Both the position numbers and the translations under genes were made by a program. From Nocardiopsis sinuspersici (lineage in GTDB: Bacteria; Actinomycetota; Actinomycetes; Streptosporangiales; Streptosporangiaceae), in the NCBI GenBank assembly GCA_008638415.1, contig VWVT01000002.1, positions 62,001 through 126,000 on the forward strand: a DNA stretch of 64,000 bases. Direction: 5' to 3'. Each line of letters starts with the position of its first letter. The stretch's first letter is position 1. The notes beneath the pieces were generated by a model. That model had not been told where the DNA came from. It worked only from the letters and a program-made list of their open reading frames with translations, and searched no databases. Below, piece by piece: positions 8,627 through 20,210 of the stretch.

Positions 8627-9504
8627 CCTCGCTCCTCCGTCTCCCCTGGTCCGTCCGCGCTCCCGGCGCCGACGGCCCCGGCACCGTCGGAGCCGTCGTA
8701 CTCGCTGCGCACCTCGACCTCGGCCTCACCACCGGTCCAGGTGACGAGCAGCTCACCCAGCGGCTCGGGCTGGTCGAAGTCCACGCTGGAGGCCCGGTAC
8801 AGCTCCAGCAGCGCCAGGAAGCGGGCGACGACCTCGAAGGTACCGGTGCAGGCCGCGGTGAGCTCGGCGAAGGTCAGCCGCCCGTGCTCGCGCAGCTCCG
8901 CGACCATCAGCTCGCCCTGCTCCCTGACCGAGGTCTTGGTCTGGTGGATGTGGGTGACCGGCACGCTGGGCGGTTCCTTGGGTGTGAACACCATCCCGGC
9001 CAGCGCCGCGAACTCCTGGGGACCCAGCTTGAACAGCACCTCCGGCCTGAGGGCGGCGAAGCGCTCCTCCAGCGGGACGGCACGTGCGTAGCGGCGCCCC
9101 TGCGAGGCCAGCCGCCCGCGCATGAACGAGGCGACCTCCTTGTAGGCCCGGTACTGCAGCAGCCGGGCGAACAGCAGGTCGCGGGCCTCCAGCAGGGCCA
9201 GGTCCGCCTCGTCCTCGACGTCGCCGCGCGGCAGCAGCCGGGCCGCCTTCAGGTCCAGCAGGGTCGCCGCGACCAGCAGGAAGTTGCTGGCCTGGTCCAG
9301 GTCCCACTCCTCGCCGTACGCACGGATGTGGGCGATGAACTCGTCGGTGACCCTCGACAGGGACACCTCGGTGATGTCCAGCTTGTGCTTGGAGATCAGC
9401 GCCAGGAGCAGGTCGAAGGGCCCCTCGAAGTTGTCGAGGTGCACCTGGAAGGCGTTCTCGTCCACCTCGGCCTCGGCGTCCACCCGGGTCCCCTCAACCA
9501 CCAT
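8623..9504 (-). CDS. scpA: Segregation and condensation protein A (kleisin)
   Basis: ScpA, 293 residues from the ATG at 9504, is the kleisin that bridges SMC heads. The N-terminal signature FQVHLDNFEGPFDLLLALI, the LDITEVSLSRVTDEFIAHI block and the C-terminal winged-helix sequence are all present. A GTG at 9528 would add eight Arg/Gly-rich residues and is less likely. It forms a translationally coupled pair with scpB. Two hairpins between 9540 and 9616 lie just upstream of its start. Confidence 0.95.
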   Translation of the reverse strand: MVVEGTRVDAEAEVDENAFQVHLDNFEGPFDLLLALISKHKLDITEVSLSRVTDEFIAHIRAYGEEWDLDQASNFLLVAATLLDLKAARLLPRGDVEDEADLALLEARDLLFARLLQYRAYKEVASFMRGRLASQGRRYARAVPLEERFAALRPEVLFKLGPQEFAALAGMVFTPKEPPSVPVTHIHQTKTSVREQGELMVAELREHGRLTFAELTAACTGTFEVVARFLALLELYRASSVDFDQPEPLGELLVTWTGGEAEVEVRSEYDGSDGAGAVGAGSADGPGETEERG

Positions 9505-9539
9505 GGCACCGACCCCACGTCGTCTCACTCATGCAACAA

Positions 9540-9573
9540 GGGTGTCACCGGCGTGAACCCGCCGGTGACACCC
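9540..9573 (-). terminator. 13-bp hairpin between small ORF and scpA
   Basis: A perfect 13-bp stem (GGGTGTCACCGGC / GCCGGTGACACCC) with an 8-nt loop lies 35 nt upstream of the scpA ATG. It could end the parA transcript or attenuate scpA. Confidence 0.5.
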
Positions 9574-9593
9574 GCGACCCTTCCGTCGCCGAA

Positions 9594-9616
9594 CCGGTAC
9601 CCCCTCCGGTACCGGT
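9594..9616 (-). terminator. 9-bp hairpin after small ORF
   Basis: ACCGGTACC and GGTACCGGT form a 9-bp stem with a 5-nt loop, 8 nt downstream of the stop at 9625. With the hairpin at 9540-9573 it makes a tandem terminator-like pair. Confidence 0.45.
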
Positions 9617-9624
9617 GCGCGAGC

Positions 9625-10044
9625 TCAGTCCTCGCTCAGCCTGCGTACCAGCATGCTGGAGGATCCGTGCTCCTCGAAGTCGGCCAGCAGCACCGCGACC
9701 GCCTCCCGGACGAGTCGGCCCCTGTCGGCCGCCAGTCCGTGCTCGGCCCGCAGCGACAACCGGGTCTGCTCCAGTGCCAGTAGTTCGGGCGCGGAGACGT
9801 AGACGGTGATCTTCTCGTCGTGGCGCTGGCGCCCGCTGGGTTTGGGCGCTCCCCGCACCCTCGTGGCGGACCGGCCCTTGGACCTGCCGTTGGGGCGCGC
9901 CGACGTCTCGGTCTTCCTGCTCTGCTGCTCCGGTGCCGTGTACTGGCGTTCGGTCTCTTCCGGCGCCTCCTCGGCGCCGTTGGAGCGGAAGAACATCTCG
10001 TCCGCTCCGGGTAGGGTCACGCGCCGTGACCGCTGAGAGGCCAC
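9625..10044 (-). CDS. Small basic protein, possible ribbon-helix-helix partner of ParA-like ATPase
   Basis: This 139-residue protein overlaps the end of the parA-like gene by 28 nt and has AAGGAGG at a good distance inside that gene. Residues 1-75 are charged and probably disordered. Residues about 76-125 begin with a predicted strand, KITVYVSAPELL, followed by two helices, a pattern compatible with a ribbon-helix-helix DNA-binding fold. Related short proteins accompany the scpAB-linked ParA in other actinobacteria, but I know of no assigned function. By analogy with ParA/ParG pairs it may be a DNA-binding partner; this is inference. A second possible start is the ATG at 9996, clear of parA. 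Confidence 0.75.
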   Translation of the reverse strand: MASQRSRRVTLPGADEMFFRSNGAEEAPEETERQYTAPEQQSRKTETSARPNGRSKGRSATRVRGAPKPSGRQRHDEKITVYVSAPELLALEQTRLSLRAEHGLAADRGRLVREAVAVLLADFEEHGSSSMLVRRLSED

Positions 10045-10973
10045 CTCGCCAGCACCTCCTTGGCCAGATCCCGATAGGCGTTGGCCCCGGCCGAGGACGA
10101 GTCGAACCTGGTGATGGGTTCGCCCGCCACGGTGGCGTCCGGGAAACGCACGGTACGGTTGATGACCGTGCCGTAGACCTTGTCACCGAACCCGTCGATG
10201 ATCGTGGACAGCACCTCACGCGCATGGAGCGTGCGCGGGTCGTACATGGTGCCCAGGAAGCCGTCGATGACCAGGTCCTCGTTGAGCCGCTCCTGGACCT
10301 TCTGGATGGTGTCCATGAGCAGGGCCACACCGCGCAGCGCGAAGAACTCGCACTCCAGCGGCACGATGACGCCGTCGGCCGCGGTGAGCGCGTTGACGGT
10401 GAGCAGGCCCAGCGAGGGCTGGCAGTCGATCAGCACGACGTCGTAGTCGTCGATGATCGGGCGCAGCGCCCGGCCGAGCATCTGTTCGCGCGCGACCTCT
10501 CCGACCAGCTGCACCTCGGCCGCGGACAGGTCGATGTTGCTCGGGATCAGGTCCAGGCCGTCGATGTCGGTCTTGAGCAGGACGTCCTCGACCGCCACGT
10601 CCCGCTGCATGAGCAGGTTGTAGACGGTCAGGTCCAGCTCGCGCGGATCGAGGCGGCCCAGGCCGACGGAGAGCGCGCCCTGCGGGTCGAAGTCGACCAG
10701 CAGCACCCGTCTTCCGTACTCGGCGATGGCGGCACCGAGGTTGATCGTCGTGGTGGTCTTGCCGACCCCACCCTTCTGATTACAGAGTGCTACAATCCGT
10801 GCCGGGCCGTGTTCGTCGACGGGCTCGGGCTCCGGATACGTTCGCTCGGGTCTTGTGGTGTGCAGATCAGCCCCCGTGTTGCGTGTCGTCCCCCATGGAT
10901 TGGTCACCGGGTCGACGATTGCCTCCTCGCCGACGGGTGCGGTGCTCGCAGCCTCGTCGTTCTCCCAGTTCAC
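10017..10973 (-). CDS. parA: ParA/Soj-family ATPase linked to scpAB
   Basis: This 318-residue protein has a deviant Walker A motif, CNQKGGVGKTTTTINLG, at about residues 64-80, the Walker A' block LLVDFDPQGALSVGLG, and Walker B VVLIDCQPSLGLLTVNAL. The first about 56 residues are a variable, acidic extension. This is the ParA-like ATPase encoded beside scpAB in actinobacteria (comparable in position to Rv1708). It is distinct from the origin-proximal parAB operon, and no parB or parS is visible here. The GTG start has GGGGAGG upstream. A sigma70-type promoter lies at 11085-11114. Confidence 0.92.
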   Translation of the reverse strand: MNWENDEAASTAPVGEEAIVDPVTNPWGTTRNTGADLHTTRPERTYPEPEPVDEHGPARIVALCNQKGGVGKTTTTINLGAAIAEYGRRVLLVDFDPQGALSVGLGRLDPRELDLTVYNLLMQRDVAVEDVLLKTDIDGLDLIPSNIDLSAAEVQLVGEVAREQMLGRALRPIIDDYDVVLIDCQPSLGLLTVNALTAADGVIVPLECEFFALRGVALLMDTIQKVQERLNEDLVIDGFLGTMYDPRTLHAREVLSTIIDGFGDKVYGTVINRTVRFPDATVAGEPITRFDSSSAGANAYRDLAKEVLARWPLSGHGA

Positions 10974-11084
10974 AACCCTTGACCTCCCCTACGGACTGGC
11001 CACGGCTCCGAGGGACACCGTGCTCCTGGGCCTGGCCGCCGTCGGAAACTCAATATGTCGACAGCAACGTACCTCTGTGCGGCG

Positions 11085-11114
11085 ACTCTAGAACGCCGAC
11101 ACGACGCACTTCAA
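11085..11114 (-). promoter_or_regulatory. Sigma70-type promoter upstream of parA-like gene
   Basis: On the minus strand, TTGAAG (11109-11114) and TAGAGT (11085-11090) are separated by 18 nt, matching the HrdB/SigA consensus. The implied leader to the GTG at 10973 is about 105 nt. The rest of the 10974-11226 gap is AT-richer than its surroundings. Confidence 0.55.
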
Positions 11115-11226
11115 CGAAACGTACGGGTAGAATCCCACGCCTTCGCCCCAGGAGGAAATCGAAAGGTCCCGAACCGGGCCGCTTCGCCCCGCCCCGCGGT
11201 GGGGGATCCCCGCGTCCGCGGCCGTC

Positions 11227-12228
11227 TCAGCGCCGTGCCCTGGGATGACTCGACGCGTACACCTCGCGCAGGTGTTCGACTGTAACGAGTGTGTAGACCT
11301 GGGTGGTGGTGACCGAACTGTGCCCTAGGAGCTCCTGCACGACTCGGATGTCCGCCCCGCCGTCGAGGAGGTGGGTGGCGAAGGAGTGGCGCAGCGTGTG
11401 CGGCGACACCCCCTCGACTCCGGCGCGTTCGGCGACGGCCGTCAGGACGCCCCAGCCCCCCTGGCGGGTGAGCCTGCCGCCGCGGGCGTTGAGGAACAGC
11501 GCCGGACCGCCGCGGCCGGAGGCGGCCAGGCTCGGCCGGGTCCTTACCAGGTAGCCCGAGAGCGCCCGGCGGGCGTAGGAGCCCAGCGGGACCACCCGCT
11601 CCCTGCCGCCCTTGCCCCGGAAGCGCACCAGGCCCACCGATTCGCCGTCCTCCACGGCGTCGGCGACGTCGTCCACGTCCAGCCCCACCGCCTCGGAGAT
11701 GCGCGCGCCCGTGCCGTAGAGCACCTCCAGCAGGGCGCGGTCGCGCAGGGCCAGCAGCGCGGCGCGGTCGCCGGAGGCCGGGGCGCCGGCCGGTCCGGCG
11801 GCGTCCAGGAGGCGCTCCACCGAGTCCAGCGACACCGCCTTGGGCAGCCGCATCGGCGGGGCCGGCGGGGAGACGTCGGTGGCCGGGTCGGTCCGCGACC
11901 ACCCCTCGCGCGCCGCGAAGCGGTGCAGGCCGCGCACAGCGGCCAGGGCGCGCCCGGCCGAGGCGGCGCCGAGCGGCGGGTGGTCCTCGTCCCCCTCTCG
12001 CAGTACCCGCAGGAAGTCGCCCACGTCGCCCGGTCCCACCGCGTCGGGGGAGGTGACTCCCCGCGCCGCCAGGTGGGCGCGGTAGCGGCGCAGGTCGCGC
12101 CGGTAGGCCATGAGGGTGTTGGCGGCCAGGGCGCGCTCGGCGCTGAGGTGGTCCAGGAAGGCGGAGCACACCCTCGCCAGCGGCCCCGGCTCCTCCTGCG
12201 GTCCGGCGGGGTCCGGTCGCTCGGACAC
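11227..12228 (-). CDS. xerD: Tyrosine recombinase XerD
   Basis: This 333-residue site-specific recombinase resolves chromosome dimers together with XerC at dif. The N-terminal SAM-like domain ([23 protein letters not shown]) precedes the catalytic domain with Arg in [12 protein letters not shown], Lys in [27 protein letters not shown] and the nucleophile Tyr in TTQVYT. The GTG at 12228 lies 2 nt after the NUDIX gene stop, indicating coupling. The open frame further upstream runs through the NUDIX gene and is not used. The position between pyrG/NUDIX and parA is the conserved actinobacterial one. Confidence 0.93.
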   Translation of the reverse strand: MSERPDPAGPQEEPGPLARVCSAFLDHLSAERALAANTLMAYRRDLRRYRAHLAARGVTSPDAVGPGDVGDFLRVLREGDEDHPPLGAASAGRALAAVRGLHRFAAREGWSRTDPATDVSPPAPPMRLPKAVSLDSVERLLDAAGPAGAPASGDRAALLALRDRALLEVLYGTGARISEAVGLDVDDVADAVEDGESVGLVRFRGKGGRERVVPLGSYARRALSGYLVRTRPSLAASGRGGPALFLNARGGRLTRQGGWGVLTAVAERAGVEGVSPHTLRHSFATHLLDGGADIRVVQELLGHSSVTTTQVYTLVTVEHLREVYASSHPRARR

Positions 12229-12230
12229 GG

Positions 12231-12893
12231 TCAGTCCGCGCCGGGCTCGCGCAGCGACGCAAAGCCGTCCGCGGCGGCGGCGTGGGCCGCCAGGATGCCG
12301 ATCTGGGTCGCGCCGTTGTGCAGCCGGCCCGTCATGACCAGGCCGACCGCCTCCTCCAGGGACACCCACTCGGCGACCAGGCCGACCTCCTCGTGCTCGC
12401 GTTCGAAGTCGACCTCCTCGTCGGGCACCACCGACAGGTCACGGGCCAGGAACACGTGGATGCGCTCGTTGGAGAATCCCGGACTGGGGAAGAAGTCGGC
12501 CAGTTCGTGCCAGCGCCCGGCGCGCAGGCCCGCCTCCTCGACCAGCTCGCGCTGGGCGGTGGGCAGCGGCCCCTCGCCCTCCACGTCGATCAGCCCCGCG
12601 GGCAGCTCCCAGAGGGTGTGCCGGGTGGCGTGGCGGTACTGGCGCTGCAGGAGCACCCTGCCGTCACCGTCCAGGGCCAGGGCCGCCGCGGCGCCGGGGT
12701 GGTCCATGTAGTCGCGGGAGGCCACGGTCGTGCCCTCGCCGCCCGCCCCGGGCATGCGCACCCAGTCCGTACGAACTCCGCACTTGACGCCGCGGAAGCG
12801 TTCCTCGGACCGTTCCACCGGCCACGACTCGGGGGCGTCCGCGAGCTTCGCGTCCGCCCCCGTGGTCTGGTCCGGATGGGCGTCACTGGGCAT
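12231..12893 (-). CDS. NUDIX hydrolase, ADP-ribose pyrophosphatase type
   Basis: This 220-residue protein has a Nudix box in [13 protein letters not shown]...[12 protein letters not shown], with the REL-EEAG metal-binding core. The upstream segment has Arg-rich strands ([21 protein letters not shown]) typical of ADP-ribose pyrophosphatases. Such enzymes hydrolyse ADP-ribose or other nucleoside-diphosphate sugars to control toxic pools. It lies between pyrG and xerD, 2 nt from the latter. The substrate is inferred from subfamily similarity. Confidence 0.88.
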   Translation of the reverse strand: MPSDAHPDQTTGADAKLADAPESWPVERSEERFRGVKCGVRTDWVRMPGAGGEGTTVASRDYMDHPGAAAALALDGDGRVLLQRQYRHATRHTLWELPAGLIDVEGEGPLPTAQRELVEEAGLRAGRWHELADFFPSPGFSNERIHVFLARDLSVVPDEEVDFEREHEEVGLVAEWVSLEEAVGLVMTGRLHNGATQIGILAAHAAAADGFASLREPGAD

Positions 12894-12938
12894 GGATCCC
12901 GCCTCTCAGGACTCGTGCCCCGCCCGGCCCGGCCTCCG

Positions 12939-14992
<2,054 letters not shown>

Positions 14993-15916
14993 TCAGGCGG
15001 GGAAGGCGCCCGCGCGTCCCAGGTAGGCGGGCGGCTGCTTGTCCAGGCGCTCTCCCATCCACTCGCCCAGGGCGGCGGCCTCCGACAGGCTCACACCCGT
15101 GTGCAGGCCGCTGCGGTGCAGCATGTACAGCAGGTCCTCGGTGGCGATGTTGCCGGTCGCTGCGGGTGCGAACGGACAGCCGCCGAAGCCGCCCAGGCTG
15201 GAGTCGAGCACCCGCACTCCCCCGTCCACGGCCGCCAGCGCGTTCGCGTAACCGGTGTTGCGGGTGTTGTGGAAGTGACAGCGCAGCCCGCGGCCGTCGG
15301 CGACCTTCCCGACCCTGGCCAGGAGGTCGCCCACCTGCCGGGGCACACCCACGCCGATGGTGTCGGCCAGGGCGATCTCCACGGCACCGGTGTCGGCGAT
15401 ACGGCGGACCACCTCGACGACCTGCTCGGGCGGTACCTCACCGTCGAAGGGGCAGCCGAACGCGGTGGAGACGGTGACGCTCAGCGGGATGCCCGTACCG
15501 GCGAGGGCGGCGTCGATGTCGGCGAGGACGCCGAGCATCTCCTCGACGGTGCACCCCTGGTTGCGGACGCAGAACCCGTCGGTGGCGGGCACCGCCACGT
15601 TGACCTCGGAGACCCCGGCCGCCACCGCGCGGTCCAGGCCGCGCCGGTTGAGCACCAGGCCGATGTGGGAGACCCCCGGCGCGCGCGTGACACCCGCCAT
15701 GACCTCCTCGGCCCCGGCCATCTGCGGCACCCGCTTGGGGTTGACGAAGCTGACCGCCTCGATCCTGCGCGCACCGGCGGCCGCGGCGCGGTCGATCAGT
15801 TCGACGCGGTCGTCGACCGAGAGCGTCCTGTCCTCGTTCTGGAGGCCGTCGCGCGGCCCCACCTCGACGATCTCCACGTGTTCCGCGCCCTGGGGCCCAC
15901 GGTCGTTCGCGGTCAT
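14993..15916 (-). CDS. mvaB: Hydroxymethylglutaryl-CoA lyase
   Basis: This 307-residue TIM-barrel enzyme splits HMG-CoA into acetoacetate and acetyl-CoA in leucine catabolism. Conserved features are the N-terminal VEVGPRDGLQNE, with metal-binding Asp and catalytic Arg, the metal-binding HFHNTR, and the Cys signature loop GGFGGCPFAPAATGNIATED. No other leucine-degradation gene is adjacent. The next gene on the strand, a GNAT, is unrelated. Confidence 0.93.
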   Translation of the reverse strand: MTANDRGPQGAEHVEIVEVGPRDGLQNEDRTLSVDDRVELIDRAAAAGARRIEAVSFVNPKRVPQMAGAEEVMAGVTRAPGVSHIGLVLNRRGLDRAVAAGVSEVNVAVPATDGFCVRNQGCTVEEMLGVLADIDAALAGTGIPLSVTVSTAFGCPFDGEVPPEQVVEVVRRIADTGAVEIALADTIGVGVPRQVGDLLARVGKVADGRGLRCHFHNTRNTGYANALAAVDGGVRVLDSSLGGFGGCPFAPAATGNIATEDLLYMLHRSGLHTGVSLSEAAALGEWMGERLDKQPPAYLGRAGAFPA

Positions 15917-15995
15917 CCTGCCTCACCCTCCACGCACCGTCGCGCTTTCGCGCACAGGTTAGTGGACCTTCCCGCGCGGGGTCCGCACCGGGTCG

Positions 15996-16991
15996 TCAGC
16001 GCAGGGCCAGGGCGGGGCGGACCTCCCAGGTCGTCCACACCGGGCGGTAGCCCATGCGGTGCCAGAACGGGCCCGACAGCGGGTTCATCGCGGCGTAGTT
16101 GAGCACCGAGACGCCCACGCCGTGGCTGTCCAGGGCCTGGTGCGCCTGGCCCACCAGTGCGGTGCCGATCCCGTTGCCGCGCTCCTGCGCGACCACCACG
16201 CCGTAGCCGATGTGCGCGATCGGGCGGGCGTTGACCAGGGACTTGGCCCACCGGGACCGCTCGGGCGGGGACACCCACAGCAGCCCCACGGCGCGACCGC
16301 GCCGCTCGGCCAGCCAGATCCAGGAGCGGGAGCGGTTGAGCGCCCGCGCGGCGACCTTGCGGGTCTGCTCGGCGGTGTCCTCCTGCAGGAACACCCCGCC
16401 GAAGTGCTGCTCGTAGCGGTGCTCCTCCATCAGGAGCCCGACCACCTGGGTCAGGTCGCTGCGGTCGGCCAGCCTGATGGTCACGTCGCGCGGCGGCAGC
16501 GACGGAGGCACTCCGCGGCGGCGCTGGCGGGCGGCCAGCACCGTGTAGGGCTGTAGGCCGTGGCGCTGTAGCGGGATGATGCCGCACACGTCGCGGGCGG
16601 GCCAGCTCACCAGGGCCGCCGACTCCGAGCCCGTGCCGGTCGGCAGGTCCTCCAACTGGTCGCGCCAGCTGGTCAGGAGGGAGTCCAGGGCGCGGCTGGG
16701 ATCGGGACCGCCGACGATGGGGGTCAGCCAGTGCTGGTCCGGCACGCCCCAGATCCGGCCGACCTCGCCGGGCTGGTACCACGTGTAGTGCATGGTGCCG
16801 GCGGCGACGGCGCGACCGTCCTCGTCGCTGACGGTCAGGAGGGGGTAGGAGCCCGGAGCGAAGTTGACGGGCTCGGGCAGCAGGGGATCCGTGTCGGCCC
16901 AGCGCTGGGCGGCCGACCGCACCAACGGGTCCAGGCCGACATCGCCCCCGGGCGACTCATCATGTCGCACCCGCGCGACATAACCGCTCAT
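15996..16991 (-). CDS. GNAT family N-acetyltransferase (two-domain, 331 aa)
   Basis: The C-terminal half (from about residue 168) is a GNAT domain: VTIRLADRSDLTQVVGLL at the start, GYGVVVAQERGNGIGTALV as the acetyl-CoA pyrophosphate loop, and FWHRMGYRPVW near the end. The N-terminal half resembles a degenerate GNAT repeat, as in other actinobacterial proteins of this length. The substrate is unknown. The ATG at 16991 follows a strong purine-rich GGGGAGGGG. Confidence 0.85.
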   Translation of the reverse strand: MSGYVARVRHDESPGGDVGLDPLVRSAAQRWADTDPLLPEPVNFAPGSYPLLTVSDEDGRAVAAGTMHYTWYQPGEVGRIWGVPDQHWLTPIVGGPDPSRALDSLLTSWRDQLEDLPTGTGSESAALVSWPARDVCGIIPLQRHGLQPYTVLAARQRRRGVPPSLPPRDVTIRLADRSDLTQVVGLLMEEHRYEQHFGGVFLQEDTAEQTRKVAARALNRSRSWIWLAERRGRAVGLLWVSPPERSRWAKSLVNARPIAHIGYGVVVAQERGNGIGTALVGQAHQALDSHGVGVSVLNYAAMNPLSGPFWHRMGYRPVWTTWEVRPALALR

Positions 16992-17334
16992 CCACCCCTC
17001 CCCTAGCGGGTCCTCACGTCGAACACGCCGTCCCTGACCGGTGACCGGAAGGGCGCGTGCGACGCCGCTGACCGTCGTGCCGCCCCGACGGAACCGGTTG
17101 TACCGCGGGCGGGACGAATCGACCGTACCGCCTCGGAACCGGCCGAGAGGACGAAATCTCCGATTGCAACCGAGAATTCACTCCGCGTCGCCGTGCCCAC
17201 CCGACCTCGGTGTCCGCGCGCCCCTGCGCGGGCCGGGCGGACTCGCACCACGGTAACGGATCGAAGGTCACTCCGGGATGCCGGGGCGGTCAACTCACCG
17301 ACACGAAACCGCCCTGCCCACCGGCCTTCCCGGA
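16992..17334. other. 343-bp intergenic region
   Basis: It lies between the stop of the DUF3060 gene and the start of the GNAT gene, both on the minus strand. Several frames are open here but none has a family match or plausible ribosome-binding site. I see no clear promoter motif or strong terminator. Confidence 0.5.
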
Positions 17335-17781
17335 TCACTTCCCGGCGACGCCGCCCTCGGTCACCGTGGTGTTGCGGCCGTGGTTGACCACCTCGGGCCT
17401 GCCCGAGGCGAAGGAGACGACGTTGTCCACCCCGATCAGCACGATCTTGTCCGCCGAGCCCACGTCGACGGTGGACCCGCGTCCGGTGGCCCGCACCAGC
17501 CCGCAGTCGCCGTGCAGTACCACGACGGCGTCGTCCGCGGTGACCATGACCTCGCGGCCGTCGCAGTCCTCGTTGATCTCGGCGCCGTCGTCGACGACGA
17601 TCAGCGTGTCGCCGTTGCTGACGTTGTGGTCGGGTATGACCACGTCGTCCGCGGCGTCCTCGGTGCCCGGTGCGCCGTTGGGCACCTCGACTTCCTCATG
17701 CCCGAAGGCGAGACCGCAGCCCGGAAGCAGGGAGGTGAGCAGCAGGCCACCGCCTGCGGCCGCCAGGAGCCGAACCCTCAT
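17335..17781 (-). CDS. DUF3060 domain lipoprotein
   Basis: This 148-residue protein has an N-terminal basic-hydrophobic signal (MRVRLLAAAGGGLLLTSLLP) ending in GCG, a near-lipobox placing a Cys at about residue 22, so export and lipidation are likely. The rest is rich in short hydrophobic strands with DD, NG and GD turns (VVVLHGDCGLVRATG, VLIGVDNVVSF), the beta-repeat pattern of DUF3060. Function is unknown in the family. I chose the ATG at 17781, preceded by GGGGGA, over a TTG at 17802. Confidence 0.85.
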   Translation of the reverse strand: MRVRLLAAAGGGLLLTSLLPGCGLAFGHEEVEVPNGAPGTEDAADDVVIPDHNVSNGDTLIVVDDGAEINEDCDGREVMVTADDAVVVLHGDCGLVRATGRGSTVDVGSADKIVLIGVDNVVSFASGRPEVVNHGRNTTVTEGGVAGK

Positions 17782-17961
17782 GTTTCCCCCACAACCGAAC
17801 AACCGGCAATTGCGACATACAGCTTGCGCGAAGCCAAGAGTATGTCACGCGGAGGTAACCACGCGACCTCGCTGTTCCCCAAACGTTCTTGTTCCGATAC
17901 CCCTGGGCCGCTCCGGTCCCGGCCTCCCCGGGCCGGAACCGCTGTCCCGTGGGGATCGGCG

Positions 17962-20058
17962 TCACCTCACCCCGGCCGCGTCCATGCCGCGAAGCTCACG
18001 CTTGAGCTCGCCGATCTCGTCGCGCAACCTGGCCGCCAGCTCGAACTGGAGGTCGGTCGCCGCCTGGTGCATCTGCTCGCTCAACTGCTCGATGAGGTCG
18101 GCCAGCTCCGCGCGCGGCATGGAGGAGACGTCGGCCGAGCGCTCGCCCAGCGCGGGCACCGGGGCACGGCCGCCCTTGGCGGAGCTGCGGTAACCGGTGG
18201 CCATGAGCTCCTCGGTGTCCACGTCCTCCCTGTTGAGCGTGTCCAGGATGTCGGCGATCTGCTTGCGCAGCGGCGTGGGGTCGATCCCGTGCTCGGCGTT
18301 GTAGGCCAGTTGCTTGTCCCGGCGCCGGGTGGTCTCGTCGATCGCCGACCGCATCGAGTCCGTGACGTTGTCGGCGTACATGTGCACCTGGCCCGCGACG
18401 TTGCGCGCCGCGCGGCCGATCGTCTGGATCAGCGAGGTCTCCGAGCGCAGGAAGCCCTCCTTGTCCGCGTCCAGGATCGCCACCAGCGACACCTCGGGCA
18501 GGTCCAGGCCCTCGCGCAGCAGGTTGATGCCCACCAGCACGTCGAACTCGCCCACCCGCAGCTCCCGCAGCAGCTCCACCCGGCGCAGCGTGTCCACCTC
18601 GCTGTGCAGGTAGCGCACCCGGATGCCCATCTCGGCGAAGTAGTCGGTGAGGTCCTCGGCCATCTTCTTGGTCAGCGTGGTGACCAGGACCCGCTCCTGG
18701 CGCTCGGCGCGCACCCGGATCTCGTGCACCAGGTCGTCGATCTGCCCGTCGGTCGGCTTGACCAGCACCTCCGGGTCGACCAGGCCGGTGGGACGGATGA
18801 CCTGCTCCACCACGTCGCCGCCGCTCTGGCGCAGCTCGTAGCGGCCCGGCGTCGCCGACAGGTAGATGGCCTGCCCGATCCGCTCGGTGAACTCCTCCCA
18901 CCTCAGCGGCCGGTTGTCCATCGCCGACGGCAGCCGGAACCCGTGGTCGACCAGGGTGCGCTTGCGCGCGGCGTCGCCCTCGTACATCGCGCCGATCTGC
19001 GGGACGGTCACGTGCGACTCGTCCAGCACCAGCAGGAAGTCCTCGGGGAAGTAGTCCAGCAGCGTGTTGGGCGGGCTGCCCGGCGCACGGTCGTCGAAGT
19101 GCCGCGAGTAGTTCTCGATGCCCGAACAGGTACCCAGCTGGCGCATCATCTCCAGGTCGTGGGTGGTGCGCATGCGCAGGCGCTGTGCCTCCAGCAGCCT
19201 GCCCTGCGCCTCCAGCTCGGCCAGCCGCTCGCCCAGCTCCGCCTCGATCAAGCCGATGGCGCGCTCGGTGCGCTCCTCGCCGGCCACGTAGTGCGAGGCG
19301 GGGAAGATGAACATCTCCTGGCTCTCCCCCAGCACCTCGCCGGTGAGCGGGTGCAGGGTGAGCAGGCGCTCGACCTCGTCACCGAACATCTCGATGCGGA
19401 TCGCCAGCTCCTCGTAGACCGGGATGATCTCGATGGTGTCGCCGCGTACGCGGAACGTGCCGCGCGTGAACGCGGTGTCGTTGCGGGAGTACTGCATCTC
19501 CACCAGGCGGCGCAGCAGCTGGTCGCGGTCGACCTCCATGCCCACCGCCAACTGCGCCATCCGGTCCACGTACTCCTGCGGGGTGCCCAGGCCGTAGATG
19601 CACGAGACCGACGCGACCACGATGGTGTCCCGGCGGGTGAGCAGCGAGTTGGTCGCCGAGTGGCGCAGCCGCTCCACCTCGTCGTTGATCGAGGAGTCCT
19701 TCTCGATGAAGGTGTCGCTCTGCGGGACGTAGGCCTCGGGCTGGTAGTAGTCGTAGTACGACACGAAGTACTCGACCGCGTTGCCCGGCAGCATCTGCCG
19801 CAACTCGTTGGCGAACTGCGCCGCCAGGGTCTTGTTGGGCTGCATCACCAGGGTCGGCCGCTGGAGCTGCTCCACCGTCCACGCCACGGTCGCCGTCTTA
19901 CCGGTACCGGTGGCGCCGAGCAGCACCGTGTGCGGGTCTCCCGCCCGCACCCGCTTGCTGATCTCGGCGATCGCACCTGGCTGGTCCCCCGCCGGGGTCA
20001 TCTCCGAGACCACCTCGAAGGGCGCCTCGCTGCGCTTGATGTCGCTGACCGGTCGCAC
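17962..20058 (-). CDS. uvrB: UvrABC system protein B
   Basis: UvrB, 698 residues, is the damage-verifying helicase-like subunit of nucleotide excision repair. Walker A is [10 protein letters not shown], the beta-hairpin region is [15 protein letters not shown], the DEAD-like motif is LVLDESH, motif VI is QTIGRAARN, and a C-terminal UVR motif ([19 protein letters not shown]) binds UvrC. The length is typical. The GTG at 20058 follows GAAGAGG. uvrA and uvrC are not in the window. Confidence 0.97.
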   Translation of the reverse strand: MRPVSDIKRSEAPFEVVSEMTPAGDQPGAIAEISKRVRAGDPHTVLLGATGTGKTATVAWTVEQLQRPTLVMQPNKTLAAQFANELRQMLPGNAVEYFVSYYDYYQPEAYVPQSDTFIEKDSSINDEVERLRHSATNSLLTRRDTIVVASVSCIYGLGTPQEYVDRMAQLAVGMEVDRDQLLRRLVEMQYSRNDTAFTRGTFRVRGDTIEIIPVYEELAIRIEMFGDEVERLLTLHPLTGEVLGESQEMFIFPASHYVAGEERTERAIGLIEAELGERLAELEAQGRLLEAQRLRMRTTHDLEMMRQLGTCSGIENYSRHFDDRAPGSPPNTLLDYFPEDFLLVLDESHVTVPQIGAMYEGDAARKRTLVDHGFRLPSAMDNRPLRWEEFTERIGQAIYLSATPGRYELRQSGGDVVEQVIRPTGLVDPEVLVKPTDGQIDDLVHEIRVRAERQERVLVTTLTKKMAEDLTDYFAEMGIRVRYLHSEVDTLRRVELLRELRVGEFDVLVGINLLREGLDLPEVSLVAILDADKEGFLRSETSLIQTIGRAARNVAGQVHMYADNVTDSMRSAIDETTRRRDKQLAYNAEHGIDPTPLRKQIADILDTLNREDVDTEELMATGYRSSAKGGRAPVPALGERSADVSSMPRAELADLIEQLSEQMHQAATDLQFELAARLRDEIGELKRELRGMDAAGVR

Positions 20059-20210
20059 GTCGCCTCTTCTCCCATCGAACGGCGGGCCGCCCCCGCGTCC
20101 GCGTGTCCCTCACACCCAACGCTACAGACCACCTGTGACATCCCTGGCCGGTCGTGGGTAGGGAGTCAGCATGGACCCGGCGCCCCGTGTCCGGAATGGA
20201 GGTGTCAGCC

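Noticed and set aside
17003..17338. A 111-codon minus-strand frame between the DUF3060 and GNAT genes
   Set aside because: It is Arg/Ala/Ser-rich with no family match, overlaps the DUF3060 gene end and has no ribosome-binding site.
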